Assembly: GCF_900637195.1 (NCBI RefSeq)
Contig: NZ_LR134356.1
Location: forward strand, 3,534,001 to 3,598,000
Direction of reading: 5' to 3'
Length of the DNA: 64,000 nt
Origin: Mycolicibacterium aurum
GTDB lineage: Bacteria; Actinomycetota; Actinomycetes; Mycobacteriales; Mycobacteriaceae
Every line of letters begins with the position of its first letter. Position 1 is the first letter of the stretch. The position numbers and the translations under genes are program-made. This document shows, piece after piece, positions 17,788 to 28,223 of this stretch. Under the pieces are notes generated by a model. It was not told the DNA's origin. It saw only the letters and a list, made by a program, of their open reading frames with translations, and did no database searches.

Positions 17788-18966
17788 ATGCCGGTGACCG
17801 AAGTCCGGCGGGTTCACGAGTGGTTTCTGCACCGCGGGTTGCCGTTGGTGCTCACCCGGCGGGTGCGGGCTCGCAAGCTGGTCCAGCGCTCCGCCCCCAT
17901 GGTCAGCACAGTCGGCGCCCTGACAGCAGTCACCATGCTGCTGGCCGACCTGACCGGCGAATCCCCCGATTACGGGTACGCGGTGCGGCTCGGGGTCATT
18001 GCGGTGGTCCTGGTTGCCGCGCCGTTTGTGCTGGAGGTGCTGCACCGCCTCGGCACCCGCATCGGTGAGGCGCTGCGCCGATGGGCCGCCGTCCTCGTAA
18101 TGGGCATCTTCGTCGTGATCATGCCTCTGACGGTCAGCGGATGGTCCACCGCGGCCGCCGCGGAGGCGCCCGTCTTCGTCCTGATCTCGCTGGCCGCGAT
18201 CTGGATGACCTACCTCGGCGTCGGTTCGATCGTGCTGTGGGCCTTCCGATTCGCCTGGGTGCAGCTCGGGGCGCTCGGGACCCTGATGAGCCGGGCGCTA
18301 CCCCTGCTGATGTTGACCGTCGTCGTGTACTTCACCGGCGAACTGTGGCAGCTGTCGGCACGGATGTCACGCGAAAGACTCTGGCAGACAATCGGATTCC
18401 TCAGCGTGGTGGCCGTGGCGTTCATGATCGCGACGATCCGGGACGAAGTCGGGGCCCTGCGCCGCGACCGGTCGTCTCACGACGATCCGCTGGCGCTGCT
18501 CGCGGGCACACCGCTGGAATCCGTGCGCACCGACCCGGCGGCGCGCACGCCACTGTCGCGCGCCGAGCAGGCGAACGTGGTTGCCGTCATGGTGGTTGCC
18601 CAGGCCATCCAGGTGGTGCTCTTCACCACAGGGCTGTTCGCGTTCTTCCTCACACTCGGTGTCATCGCGATCCCCGATGACGTGACAGTGCTCTGGTCCA
18701 GTGAGCAGACCTGCGCGGTCGGCGAACCACCCTGCGCGGGAACCTGGTTCGGCGTTCACATCCCGATACCTCAGACCATGGTGCACACGTCGTTGTTCGT
18801 GGCGGTGCTCTCCGGGCTGTACTTCACCGTCAGCACCAGCGTCGACCCGCTCTATCGGCAGCGGTTCTTCGAACCGCTGATCGCCGATGTCGCGGTCAGC
18901 CTGGCCGGCCGCGACGCCTATCTGGCGATGGAGCGCCGCCAAACCCGGTCAGCGGTGCCGGGATAA
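17788..18966 (+). CDS. Integral membrane protein (Rv2113-like), paralogue B
   Basis: 392 residues, the same length as the gene at 16122 and clearly related along its whole length: EWFLHRGLPLVL, KLVQRSAP, LLAGTPLES, RTPLSRAEQANVV, IPIPQTMVHTSLF, FFEPLIADVAVSLAGRDAY. About eight membrane segments are predicted by eye. One segment-flanking loop has two cysteines (EQTCAVGEPPCAG) missing from paralogue A. The start could be ATG 17788 or GTG 17794. It follows nsrR by 30 bases on the same strand and is probably co-transcribed with it. Function unknown. M. tuberculosis has, to my memory, one gene of this type here, so this copy looks like a lineage-specific duplication. Confidence 0.84.
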   Translation: MPVTEVRRVHEWFLHRGLPLVLTRRVRARKLVQRSAPMVSTVGALTAVTMLLADLTGESPDYGYAVRLGVIAVVLVAAPFVLEVLHRLGTRIGEALRRWAAVLVMGIFVVIMPLTVSGWSTAAAAEAPVFVLISLAAIWMTYLGVGSIVLWAFRFAWVQLGALGTLMSRALPLLMLTVVVYFTGELWQLSARMSRERLWQTIGFLSVVAVAFMIATIRDEVGALRRDRSSHDDPLALLAGTPLESVRTDPAARTPLSRAEQANVVAVMVVAQAIQVVLFTTGLFAFFLTLGVIAIPDDVTVLWSSEQTCAVGEPPCAGTWFGVHIPIPQTMVHTSLFVAVLSGLYFTVSTSVDPLYRQRFFEPLIADVAVSLAGRDAYLAMERRQTRSAVPG

Positions 18967-18970
18967 CCGC

Positions 18971-18976
18971 TAGATT
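18971..18976 (+). promoter_or_regulatory. Candidate -10 box for a leaderless transcript
   Basis: TAGATT ends 6 bases before the GTG start at 18983. No ribosome binding site is visible, so a leaderless mRNA is the simplest reading. Confidence 0.45.
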
Positions 18977-18982
18977 CACGAG

Positions 18983-19585
18983 GTGAACACCGTGTTCGGC
19001 CAACGCTACGGCGAGGTCCTGCTCGTGCACGCGACCGAGTCGGGACCGCAGGCGACCGTCTACAACACCTATCCGCTCAACGACTGCCCCGCCGACCTGT
19101 GGTCGAGGCTCGATGCGCCAAGCATCGCCGCCGAGCATCAGGCCGTGGCCGCCCTCCTCAACGGTCCCCGCTACTGGCTGATGAGCCATATCGAGAAGCC
19201 GGGCGGCACCGAGCAGGAGCGCCAGACCTTCGGCGGGCTGGAGATGTTGCGGCAAGCCACCGTCGCCCTGTCGTCGATGAACCCGGCGCCGTACTCGGTC
19301 AACGAGGTCGACCGCAGGGCAGTCTTCGTCTACGACGCCGGATCCCCTGTCTTCGAGTTGGTGGACGGGCAAGGACAGCACTGGGTCATGCAGACCTACA
19401 GCCAGACCGTCGACCCGTCGCTGACACTCGACGACCTCGCGGGGCTGGCCGCCCGGCTCACCCTGCCCGAGGGCTGGAGATATCAGACCCGCACGCTGGA
19501 TGACACCCTGCGCGTGGACACGTCGACGCGCAAAGCCAGTGTGCTACAAGACGATCTGGCCAACAGCTACTCGCTGGTGGACTGA
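18983..19585 (+). CDS. Conserved actinobacterial protein of unknown function (Rv2114-like)
   Basis: A 200-residue soluble protein I recognise by position and style as the Rv2114 counterpart next to mpa, but not by function. It has no signal peptide or membrane segment. The N-terminal half reads MNTVFGQRYGEVLLVHATE. Features of the middle are HIEKPGGTEQERQTFGGLEM and VFELVDGQGQHWVMQTYSQTV. The C-terminal region is YQTRTLDDTLRVDTS. The segment VFVYDAGSPVFELVDGQGQ suggests a beta-rich fold. It starts 16 bases after paralogue B, with its own possible promoter. No metal or catalytic motif is apparent. Confidence 0.8.
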   Translation: MNTVFGQRYGEVLLVHATESGPQATVYNTYPLNDCPADLWSRLDAPSIAAEHQAVAALLNGPRYWLMSHIEKPGGTEQERQTFGGLEMLRQATVALSSMNPAPYSVNEVDRRAVFVYDAGSPVFELVDGQGQHWVMQTYSQTVDPSLTLDDLAGLAARLTLPEGWRYQTRTLDDTLRVDTSTRKASVLQDDLANSYSLVD

Positions 19586-19595
19586 GAGACGGCGC

Positions 19596-19928
19596 TCAGC
19601 AGCCGCCGGGCCGTGCCACCTCGAGCTGAGGGGGCGTGCCCGCCGACACCTCTTCGCCCGCCGACGGCGACTGCGCGCAGACCTCCCAGTTGGTCAGGTT
19701 GATCTGCTCGAAGGGCGGCCCCTCCGCGGTGGACGTTTCCGGCACCAGAGCGCCGTCGGTGGCGGCAACCACCGCATCCCATGCGCTCTGCAGGACCTCG
19801 CCCTCCACGTTGGGCATCTCCCAGTTGTCGGCGGCTGCCGGTCCGGCGGCGCCGATAGCTCCAGCGACGAGTAGACATGCGGCGCCGACGATGGCCGTGG
19901 CGTCGTGCTTCCTACGGCGTTCTTTCAT
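19596..19928 (-). CDS. Small secreted protein with a PASTA-like domain
   Basis: 110 residues from ATG 19928, which has a ribosome binding site (GGGAG) about 6 bases upstream; an upstream start at 19961 is possible. A signal peptide is evident: KERRRKH, a hydrophobic run to GAAGPAAA, and cleavage before DNWEMPNVEG. The mature part of about 75 residues resembles a PASTA domain (MPNVEGEVLQSAWDAV ... VCAQSPSAGEEVSAGTPPQLEVA), with two cysteines that may pair (VCAQ and the final GGC). Small proteins of this type are common in mycobacterial culture filtrate. It converges with the Rv2114-like gene, 10 bases apart. Function unknown. Confidence 0.78.
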   Translation of the reverse strand: MKERRRKHDATAIVGAACLLVAGAIGAAGPAAADNWEMPNVEGEVLQSAWDAVVAATDGALVPETSTAEGPPFEQINLTNWEVCAQSPSAGEEVSAGTPPQLEVARPGGC

Positions 19929-20019
19929 TCCGCTCTCCCTGACGAACTGACCGGGGTGCACGAAAAGTACGCCCGGCGCGTTACGTCAGGACGAACACGA
20001 GGTGAACGTCGCGGTTCCG

Positions 20020-21870
20020 CTACAGGTACTGACCCAGGTTCGACTCGGTGTCGATGGCCCTGCTGGCGCTCGAGCTCTTGCCGGTGACCAGCGTGCGGAT
20101 GTAGACGATCCGCTCGCCCTTCTTCCCCGAGATCCGGGCCCAGTCGTCGGGATTGGTGGTGTTGGGCAGGTCCTCGTTCTCGGCGAACTCGTCGACGATC
20201 GAATCCAGCAGGTGCTGGATCCGCAGACCCTTCTGCCCGGATTCGAGCACGGCCTTGATCGCGTTCTTCTTGGCACGGTCGACGACGTTCTGGATCATCG
20301 CCCCGGAGTTGAAGTCCTTGAAGTACATGACTTCCTTGTCACCGTTGGCGTAGGTGACCTCCAGGAACCGGTTGTCGTCGATCTCGGCGTACATCCGGTC
20401 GACGACCTTCTCGATCATCGCCTTGATGGTGAGACTGCGGTCGCCACTGAACTCGGAGAGATCGTCCTCGTTGATCGGCAACGCTTCGGTCAGGTACTTG
20501 CTGAAGATGTCCTGGGCCGATTCGGCGTCGGGCCGCTCGATCTTGATCTTGACGTCCAGGCGGCCGGGCCGCAGGATCGCCGGGTCGATCATGTCCTCAC
20601 GGTTGGAGGCGCCGATGACGATGACGTTCTCCAGACCTTCCACACCGTCGATCTCCGAGAGCAGCTGCGGGACCACCGTGGTCTCCACGTCGGAGGAGAC
20701 ACCGGTACCACGGGTGCGGAAGATGGAATCCATCTCGTCGAAGAACACGATCACCGGGGTGCCCTCGGACGCCTTCTCGCGCGCGCGCTGGAAGATCAGC
20801 CGGATGTGCCGCTCGGTCTCACCGACGAACTTGTTGAGCAGCTCGGGGCCCTTGATGTTGAGGAAGTAGGACTTGGCCTCACGGGAGTCCTCGCCGCGCA
20901 GCTCGGCCATCTTCTTGGCCAGCGAGTTGGCGACCGCCTTGGCGATGAGCGTCTTGCCGCACCCGGGGGGGCCGTAGAGCAACACACCCTTGGGCGGGCG
21001 CAGTGCGTACTCGCGGTACAGGTCTTTGTGCAGGAACGGCAGCTCCACCGCGTCGCGGATCTGCTCGATCTGTCGGGTCAGGCCGCCGATGTCCTCGTAA
21101 CTGACGTCGGGAACCTCTTCCAGGACCAGATCCTCGACCTCGGCCTTGGGGATCCGCTCGAACGCATAGCCGGCCTTCGTGTCGACCAGCAGCGAGTCGC
21201 CGGGGCGCAACTTGCGCGGGCGGTCGTCGCCGAGCACGTCGTCGTCGTAGTGATCGGGCAGATGTTCGGCGGCGACCAGCGGCTCGGCCAGCCACACGAT
21301 GCGCTCTTCGTCGGCGTGACCGACGACGAGGGCGCGGTGTCCGTCGGACAGAATCTCGCGCAGCGTGCTGATCTCTCCCACGGATTCGAAGTGGCCGACC
21401 TCGACGACGGTCAACGCCTCGTTGAGGCGCACCGTCTGGCCCTTCTTCATCTCCTTGGTGTCGATGTTGGGCGAGCAGGTCAGCCGCATCTTGCGGCCCG
21501 AGGTGAACACGTCGACGGTCTCGTCGTCCTGCACGGAGAGCAGGACGCCGTAGCCACTGGGCGGCTGACCCAGTCGATCGACCTCTTCGCGCAATGCCAG
21601 CAACTGCTGACGCGCTTCTTTGAGGGTGTCCATCAGCTTGGCGTTCCTGGCGGCCAGCGAGTCGATGCGCGCCTCGAGCTGGTGAATGTCACGAGCACTG
21701 CGCAGACCGCTCTGAGGGCCTACCGTGTTCTCCAGCTGCTCGCGCAGAAGTGCCGCCTCTCGGCGCAGGCTTTCCAGTTCTGCCGCATCTTCGCCGGACA
21801 GTTGGCTCTCGGGGGATGTCCCGAAGGCTTCAGTGCCTTCGCTGGCTTCGGGACGCTCGGACTCACTCAT
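20020..21870 (-). CDS. mpa: Proteasome-activating AAA ATPase Mpa (ARC)
   Basis: A 616-residue hexameric unfoldase. It has an N-terminal coiled coil (about 40-95, [20 protein letters not shown]) that captures Pup and a tandem OB region (about 100-230). The AAA domain has Walker A GPPGCGKT and Walker [13 protein letters not shown], and the arginine-containing RPGRLD follows. The C-terminus ends QYL, the tail that docks into the PrcA ring. I chose ATG 21870 because GAAGGAG lies 6 bases upstream; an upstream GTG-type start at 21888 has no such site. It is transcribed opposite to the MTB12-like gene across 147 bases. Confidence 0.97.
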   Translation of the reverse strand: MSESERPEASEGTEAFGTSPESQLSGEDAAELESLRREAALLREQLENTVGPQSGLRSARDIHQLEARIDSLAARNAKLMDTLKEARQQLLALREEVDRLGQPPSGYGVLLSVQDDETVDVFTSGRKMRLTCSPNIDTKEMKKGQTVRLNEALTVVEVGHFESVGEISTLREILSDGHRALVVGHADEERIVWLAEPLVAAEHLPDHYDDDVLGDDRPRKLRPGDSLLVDTKAGYAFERIPKAEVEDLVLEEVPDVSYEDIGGLTRQIEQIRDAVELPFLHKDLYREYALRPPKGVLLYGPPGCGKTLIAKAVANSLAKKMAELRGEDSREAKSYFLNIKGPELLNKFVGETERHIRLIFQRAREKASEGTPVIVFFDEMDSIFRTRGTGVSSDVETTVVPQLLSEIDGVEGLENVIVIGASNREDMIDPAILRPGRLDVKIKIERPDAESAQDIFSKYLTEALPINEDDLSEFSGDRSLTIKAMIEKVVDRMYAEIDDNRFLEVTYANGDKEVMYFKDFNSGAMIQNVVDRAKKNAIKAVLESGQKGLRIQHLLDSIVDEFAENEDLPNTTNPDDWARISGKKGERIVYIRTLVTGKSSSASRAIDTESNLGQYL

Positions 21871-21984
21871 ACTGAGCTCCTTCCCCACACCGAATGTTGG
21901 TGCGGTAACAACTTCAACGCTACCGGCGATTCAGTCTTTGTGTGCGCTGTAGGAATTCGACACACCAGCAACACTGTTAGCCTC

Positions 21985-22005
21985 TGTAGATCAGTTCGGC
22001 CGAAC
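21985..22005 (+). promoter_or_regulatory. Candidate promoter with a 12-bp perfect palindrome upstream of the MTB12-like gene
   Basis: TGTAGAT (21985-21991) resembles a -10 box. Three bases later comes GTTCGGCCGAAC (21994-22005), a perfect 12-base palindrome at the expected transcription start. It ends 12 bases before the GTG start and overlaps the leader carrying GGAAGG. It could be an operator or a chance GC palindrome. Confidence 0.4.
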
Positions 22006-22017
22006 GGAAGGACAGCC

Positions 22018-22518
22018 GTGACCCTGAAATCCCTCGTTACCAGCCTGACCACTGGAGCAGCTGCAGCTGCACTGGTCGGCGCTGCGGCCGCGGGTGTGAC
22101 CTCGATTGCAGTCGGTGCCGGCGTGGCGGGAGCCTCTCCTGCCGTGCTCGATGCCCCGCTGCCCGCCGCGCCGGCGCCCGATCTCCAGGGCCCGCTGGTG
22201 TCGACGTTGAGTGCGCTGTCCGGACCCGGCTCGTTCGCAGGTGGCAAGGCCTCCTACATCGAGGGCGGCCTCGGTCGCATCGAGGCACGGGTCGCCGACA
22301 ACAGCTACGCCAACGCTGCCGCGAAGGGCTACTTCCCGCTCAACTTCGCGGTCTCCAACATCGATCAGAACGGTCCGGTGGCGACGGCGAGTGTCACCGC
22401 GACGGCCTCGAACGGCGCCGCGGCATCACAGAATGTGGTGTTCATCGCGGGCCCGAGCCCGACCGGCTGGCAGATCTCGAAGCAGTCGGCCATGGCCCTT
22501 CTCAGCGCGGTCGGCTGA
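22018..22518 (+). CDS. MTB12-like (CFP-2 family) secreted low-molecular-weight protein
   Basis: 166 residues from GTG 22018, with GGAAGG 6 bases upstream. The frame is open far upstream, but that part is antisense to mpa. A signal peptide (TLKSLVTSLTTGAAAAALVGAAAAG) is followed by a Pro/Ala-rich linker (APLPAAPAPDL). The folded domain has LSGPGSFAGGKASYIEGGLGRIEARVADNS, PLNFAVSNI and WQISKQSAMALL. These pieces align by eye with M. tuberculosis MTB12/Cfp-2, a secreted antigen of unknown function. The downstream lppK shares the same domain pattern, so the pair looks like a tandem duplication. Confidence 0.83.
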   Translation: MTLKSLVTSLTTGAAAAALVGAAAAGVTSIAVGAGVAGASPAVLDAPLPAAPAPDLQGPLVSTLSALSGPGSFAGGKASYIEGGLGRIEARVADNSYANAAAKGYFPLNFAVSNIDQNGPVATASVTATASNGAAASQNVVFIAGPSPTGWQISKQSAMALLSAVG

Positions 22519-22543
22519 CCGCCTCGGCGATTCTGAACAAACC

Positions 22544-23110
22544 GTGACGCTGGCGCGTCGCACTGTCCTGACCCGTAGCGCCGCCACCCTCGTGGCGGCG
22601 CTCGGGCTGGGTGCGTGCGGTCAGCCCGGCCAGTCCGACGATCCCACCGTCGCGTCGGCGCCCGCCGCCGCGACATCGTCGTCCACGGGGCTGCCCGATC
22701 CGATCCCGGACTCCCCGGGAGGCCCGCCGCTGCCACCGTCCACCGCGCTCGTCGACGTGATGGCCCGGCTGTCGGACCCCGCCGTGCCGGGAAACGAAAA
22801 AATCACGCTGATCGAGCGTGGCACTCCCGCGGAGGCCGCCGGGCTCGACCGCTTCGCGACCGCGCTTCGGGACAACGGCTCGCTGCCCCTGACGTTCGAG
22901 GCGCGCGACCTCGCGTGGTCGCAGTCTGCTCCCGGCAATGTCCTGGCCACCGTCGTGGTCAGGACGGCGAAGCCGGGCGGTGAGTTCACCTACCCCATGG
23001 AGTTCGCCCAGACCGCCGGCTCGTGGCAGCTCACCCGCCAGACCGCCGACCAGCTGTTGCAACTCGGTCCCGAGCCGGGCGCTCCCACACCGTCGACCCC
23101 GCCGCGCTGA
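22544..23110 (+). CDS. lppK: Lipoprotein LppK
   Basis: 188 residues from GTG 22544. The N-terminus has a twin-Arg-like start (TLARRTVLTRSAATLVAALG) and the lipobox LGAC, so it should be lipidated at Cys25 or so and anchored on the cell envelope. A Pro/Ser/Ala linker follows, then a domain of about 110 residues. It has LSDPAVPGNEKITLIERGTP, LPLTFEARDLAWS and WQLTRQTADQLLQL, the same layout as the MTB12-like protein upstream. It lies at the M. tuberculosis Rv2116 position, with matching length. The biochemical role is unknown. It is 25 bases after the MTB12-like gene and 3 bases before the DUF503 gene. Confidence 0.85.
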   Translation: MTLARRTVLTRSAATLVAALGLGACGQPGQSDDPTVASAPAAATSSSTGLPDPIPDSPGGPPLPPSTALVDVMARLSDPAVPGNEKITLIERGTPAEAAGLDRFATALRDNGSLPLTFEARDLAWSQSAPGNVLATVVVRTAKPGGEFTYPMEFAQTAGSWQLTRQTADQLLQLGPEPGAPTPSTPPR

Positions 23111-23113
23111 ACC

Positions 23114-25220
<2,107 letters not shown>

Positions 25221-25224
<4 letters not shown>

Positions 25225-26018
25225 TCGACTGCCTCTTTCGCCGGCTCGCTGACGACGGCGAGTATTCCGTCTTCGAGTCGACCGACGGCACCCGCAGCAA
25301 CTGGGATCCGCAGATCCAGCACGGCTCGCCGCCGCTGTCCCTGTTGACCAAGGCCATCGAGGACCTGTCGGCAGGCAGCGGGCTGCGGGTCGGTCGCCTG
25401 ACTTTGGACATCCTCGGCGCCATTCCCGTTGCCACGGTGCGGGTCCGGGCGTGGGTGGAGCGTCCGGGCACCCGGATCTCGATGATGGCCGCCGAGATGC
25501 TCGCGCACCGCCCTGACGGCAGTCTCCGGGCGGTCGCGCGGGTGAGCGCCTGGCTGCTCGCACCCAGCGACACCGCCGATGCCGCGACCGATCGGTATCC
25601 CCCGATGGTCGAGGGCGAACCGACGGCAGTGGCCCATGCCTGGGAAGGGGCGCCGGGCTATCTGGAGACGGTCAGCTGGCGCAGGCAGCGCACCGCCGAG
25701 GGCGCCGCCGCCGAAGCCTGGCTGTCCCCGCTGGTGCCACTGGTCGATGCGGAGCCGACGACGCCGTTGCAGCGGCTGACGATGGTCGTCGACTCGGCCA
25801 ACGGGATCGGCGCTGCACTGGATCCACAACAGTTCCTGTTCATGAACACCGACACCGCGGTACATCTCCATCGGCTGCCTGCGGGTAACGACTTCGCGCT
25901 GCGGGCCCGCGGATCGATCGGCCCGGACGGCATCGGCGTGACCACCGGCGAGATCTTCGACCGCGACGGGTTCATCGGCACCGTGGCGCAGACGTTGCTG
26001 GTGCAGCGCCGCCGATGA
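25221..26018 (+). CDS. Acyl-CoA thioesterase-like double hot-dog protein
   Basis: A 265-residue protein of the thioesterase-like superfamily (TesB/4HBT_3 type). The N-terminal hot-dog has SNWDPQIQHGSPPLSLLTKAIEDL and the second has the conserved NTDTAVHLHRLPAGNDFALRA before GEIFDRDGFIGTVAQTLLV. These match the fatty-acyl thioesterase pattern, in which an Asp and nearby polar residues activate water. It would hydrolyse an acyl-CoA in the cytosol; the chain length is unknown. Its GTG start overlaps the recB-like stop (GTGA), and its stop overlaps the DinB-like start (ATGA), so all three are translated together. Confidence 0.78.
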
Positions 26019-26524
26019 TCGACGCGATGCGACGGCAGTTCGAACTGGCCTGGGCGCTGACGGAATTGCACCTCGATGCGCTCGGCGAGGAGGACGTCTT
26101 CTGGGAACCGGCCACGCTGTGTTGGACGGTTCGTCACGACGGCGGCCGGTGGCACGCCGACTTCGCCGATGCCGAACCCGACCCGGTCCCGGTTCCGACG
26201 ATCGCGTGGTTGAGCTGGCACATCGACTTCTGGTGGAGCGCGGCACTCGACGGGGTGGCCGGACGTCCGGCCCGCGGCCCCTCCGAGGTGCCCTGGGCCG
26301 GTTCGGGGCCCGCGGCGGTGGCCCGGCTGCGGGAACTGGCCGTGCAGTGGCGGAACGTCCTGGCGGACATGACCGCCGACGATCTGACGAAACCCGCCAC
26401 GTTCCCGTGGGGCGCCGCAGAGGGCCGCACGATGGTCGACACCGCGCTCTGGGTGACGGTCGAGCTGACCAAGAACGCGTCCGAGATCGGTCAGCTGCGG
26501 CTGATCCGCGCCGCCCGAGGCTGA
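26015..26524 (+). CDS. DinB-like four-helix bundle protein
   Basis: A 169-residue protein of the DinB/YfiT superfamily. Helix 1 is RRQFELAWALTELHLDAL. A conserved TIAWLSWHIDFWWSAAL segment carries the typical metal-site histidine, and the last helix reads VTVELTKNASEIGQLRLI. In many relatives three histidines bind a metal and the protein transfers a small thiol such as mycothiol or bacillithiol. Here only one of these histidines is obvious (in LSWH), so a catalytic metal site is doubtful. It is coupled to the thioesterase gene by ATGA. Confidence 0.78.
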   Translation: MIDAMRRQFELAWALTELHLDALGEEDVFWEPATLCWTVRHDGGRWHADFADAEPDPVPVPTIAWLSWHIDFWWSAALDGVAGRPARGPSEVPWAGSGPAAVARLRELAVQWRNVLADMTADDLTKPATFPWGAAEGRTMVDTALWVTVELTKNASEIGQLRLIRAARG

Positions 26525-26537
26525 ACCCTCGCCTCCG

Positions 26538-27476
26538 TTACGCCGAGGCGGCCAGAGCCGCGCGGTCTTCGTCGGCGAAGGTGTCCTCCAGGTGCAGGGG
26601 GGAATAATCGACGTCGATCTCACCCAGCGGACGGCCCCGCGCGCTGCTGATGGTCCCGAAGCGGCGCATGCCTTTGTCGGCGGCGTACTGCTGGAATTCA
26701 TCCATCGCCAGACCGAACGGGACCTCGTCGTACAGCGCGAAGGCGTCCTCGGTGTTGCGCAATGCCAGCGGGATCAGCTCGTTCATCCTGGCCTCGAACA
26801 CCGACCAGTTGGCATCGTCGGCGGCGACATGCCGTCGGCACGTGAAGGTGCCCCACGCCATGTGGCGCCGCTCGTCGTCACCGATCCTGCGCACCAGCTC
26901 CTGCATTCCCGGGAGTATCCCGCGATCGACGCAAATCCGGTGCCACGCATAGTATCCCGTGAGCGCCATCATGCCCTCGATGACGTGGTTGTACGTCACC
27001 GACGCCCGCACCTGAGCCGCCGGTGACGGGTCGCTGCACAGCGCGTCGAGCGACGCCGGGAGCTCCTCGTAGAACATCTGCCGATACGCCGGAAGCTCGT
27101 CGACATACCCCTGCAGGTCGCCGGTGATCCCGACGGCGTCCAGCCACATCCGGAACACCTGGGTGTGCTTGGCCTCCTCGAACGCGAACTGGGTCAGATA
27201 CATTTCGTCACCGAGCCGCCCCTCGGCGCGCATCGCCGCCATGAACGGCTGAATGTCCTGCGTGACAGCCTCTTCGCCGGCGATGAACTCCGCACACAGC
27301 CGGGTGGCCCAGTCGCGCTCCAACTCCGTCAAGGCGTCCCAGTCGGCACGGTCCCGTGAGAAGTCGATGTCGGCGGGATCCCAGAATTTCGCGTTACCGC
27401 CGGCAAAGAGCTTGAGCGGCAGACTATTCCAGTTGAGCCCGCCTGCGGCGAGCGAGTCCGAACGTGCCCTGGTCAT
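26538..27476 (-). CDS. R2lox: R2-like ligand-binding oxidase (Mn/Fe)
   Basis: A 312-residue ferritin-like protein related to ribonucleotide reductase R2 but of the R2lox group. Every residue I recall for M. tuberculosis Rv0233 falls at the same number here: metal ligands Glu68, Glu101, His104, Glu167, Glu202 and His205, plus Val71 and Tyr162, which form the unusual Val-Tyr ether cross-link. Such proteins assemble a mixed Mn/Fe cofactor and bind a long-chain fatty acid; the physiological reaction is not known. The ATG at 27476 overlaps the tetR stop (ATGA), matching the TetR-R2lox pairing of Rv0232-Rv0233. In automated annotation it is often miscalled ribonucleotide reductase beta subunit. Confidence 0.93.
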   Translation of the reverse strand: MTRARSDSLAAGGLNWNSLPLKLFAGGNAKFWDPADIDFSRDRADWDALTELERDWATRLCAEFIAGEEAVTQDIQPFMAAMRAEGRLGDEMYLTQFAFEEAKHTQVFRMWLDAVGITGDLQGYVDELPAYRQMFYEELPASLDALCSDPSPAAQVRASVTYNHVIEGMMALTGYYAWHRICVDRGILPGMQELVRRIGDDERRHMAWGTFTCRRHVAADDANWSVFEARMNELIPLALRNTEDAFALYDEVPFGLAMDEFQQYAADKGMRRFGTISSARGRPLGEIDVDYSPLHLEDTFADEDRAALAASA

Positions 27477-28153
27477 GTGTTCACTCCTTCGTTGGATTTC
27501 CGGTCCGCGGTGACCGGGCCGAACGCTGCCGCCAGCACGGCGACGTACCGGCGCACGACGAGCGCCGGTTGGTCGGGCGAGAGTTCGTCGAGCCCGAGCA
27601 CGGGGTCCATTCCGCGTACATAGGGCGCCAGCGCCAGATGCGGAAGGAGCATGAGCAGCAGTGACAGCAACGCGTCGGCGTCGCCGTCCGGACGGAGGTC
27701 GCCTCGGGCCTGCGCATCGCGCACCAACGGCCGCAGCACCTGCAGATAATGACGGTGCACCACGGCGCGCACGCTGACCCGTGCGTCGGTGTCGACCTCG
27801 AAGCTGGCCGCCGCATGTAGCGCCCTGTCGCGGGGGTGCTCGGCGAAATAGCCCACCCACACGTCGAGCAGGTCTGTGAGGAACTCGAAGAACGGCCGGA
27901 TGGGATCCAGCCTGGTGATCTGGTCCTCCATGTAGGACCGCACCCGCTGGCTGCCCACATCGGTGATGAACGCATACAGGTCTCGTTTGTCCGCGAAGTA
28001 TTGGAACAGACTGCCTTTGGCGACACCTGCGCGCCGGGCGATGACGTTGAGGCTGCCGGCGGAGAACCCGTGCGCAGCGAACTCCGCTTCCGCAGCGGAT
28101 ATCACCGCTGCTCGGCGATCCGCACCGAGACGAGACCATGTCACCGTCGGCAT
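27473..28153 (-). CDS. TetR/AcrR-family regulator paired with R2lox
   Basis: A 226-residue TetR-type regulator. The DNA-binding domain reads [22 protein letters not shown], then [23 protein letters not shown]. The C-terminal ligand domain is helical and hydrophobic ([20 protein letters not shown]), fitting a lipophilic effector. It is transcribed first and its stop overlaps the R2lox start, so it very likely controls its own operon. The inverted repeats at 28174-28210 lie directly upstream. The effector may be the fatty acid ligand or product of R2lox, which is inference. Confidence 0.92.
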   Translation of the reverse strand: MPTVTWSRLGADRRAAVISAAEAEFAAHGFSAGSLNVIARRAGVAKGSLFQYFADKRDLYAFITDVGSQRVRSYMEDQITRLDPIRPFFEFLTDLLDVWVGYFAEHPRDRALHAAASFEVDTDARVSVRAVVHRHYLQVLRPLVRDAQARGDLRPDGDADALLSLLLMLLPHLALAPYVRGMDPVLGLDELSPDQPALVVRRYVAVLAAAFGPVTADRKSNEGVNT

Positions 28154-28173
28154 CGCGCCTCCAAGGCTTGATG

Positions 28174-28210
28174 TGACCAGTGGTCATATTACTGTGACTC
28201 ACGCCACAGT
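28174..28210. promoter_or_regulatory. Two inverted repeats: probable TetR operator
   Basis: Repeat 1 is TGACCA-G-TGGTCA at 28174-28186. Repeat 2 is ACTGTG-N8-CACAGT at 28191-28210. Both lie within 60 bases upstream of the tetR start at 28153 and downstream of the flavin oxidoreductase gene end at 28224. The 13-base repeat 1 is the stronger palindrome and the better candidate for a TetR dimer. The region is visibly less GC-rich than its surroundings, as expected for a promoter. Confidence 0.68.
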
Positions 28211-28223
28211 CAAGGGGTGCTCG

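Noticed and set aside
20002..22017. Long plus-strand frame running into the MTB12-like gene
   Set aside because: It is antisense to mpa. Only the last 166 codons, after the GTG with a ribosome binding site at 22018, look like a real secreted protein.
26538..27476. Ribonucleotide reductase beta subunit
   Set aside because: The Val71-Tyr162 pair, ligand spacing and the TetR partner identify R2lox. No nrdA or nrdE gene is adjacent.
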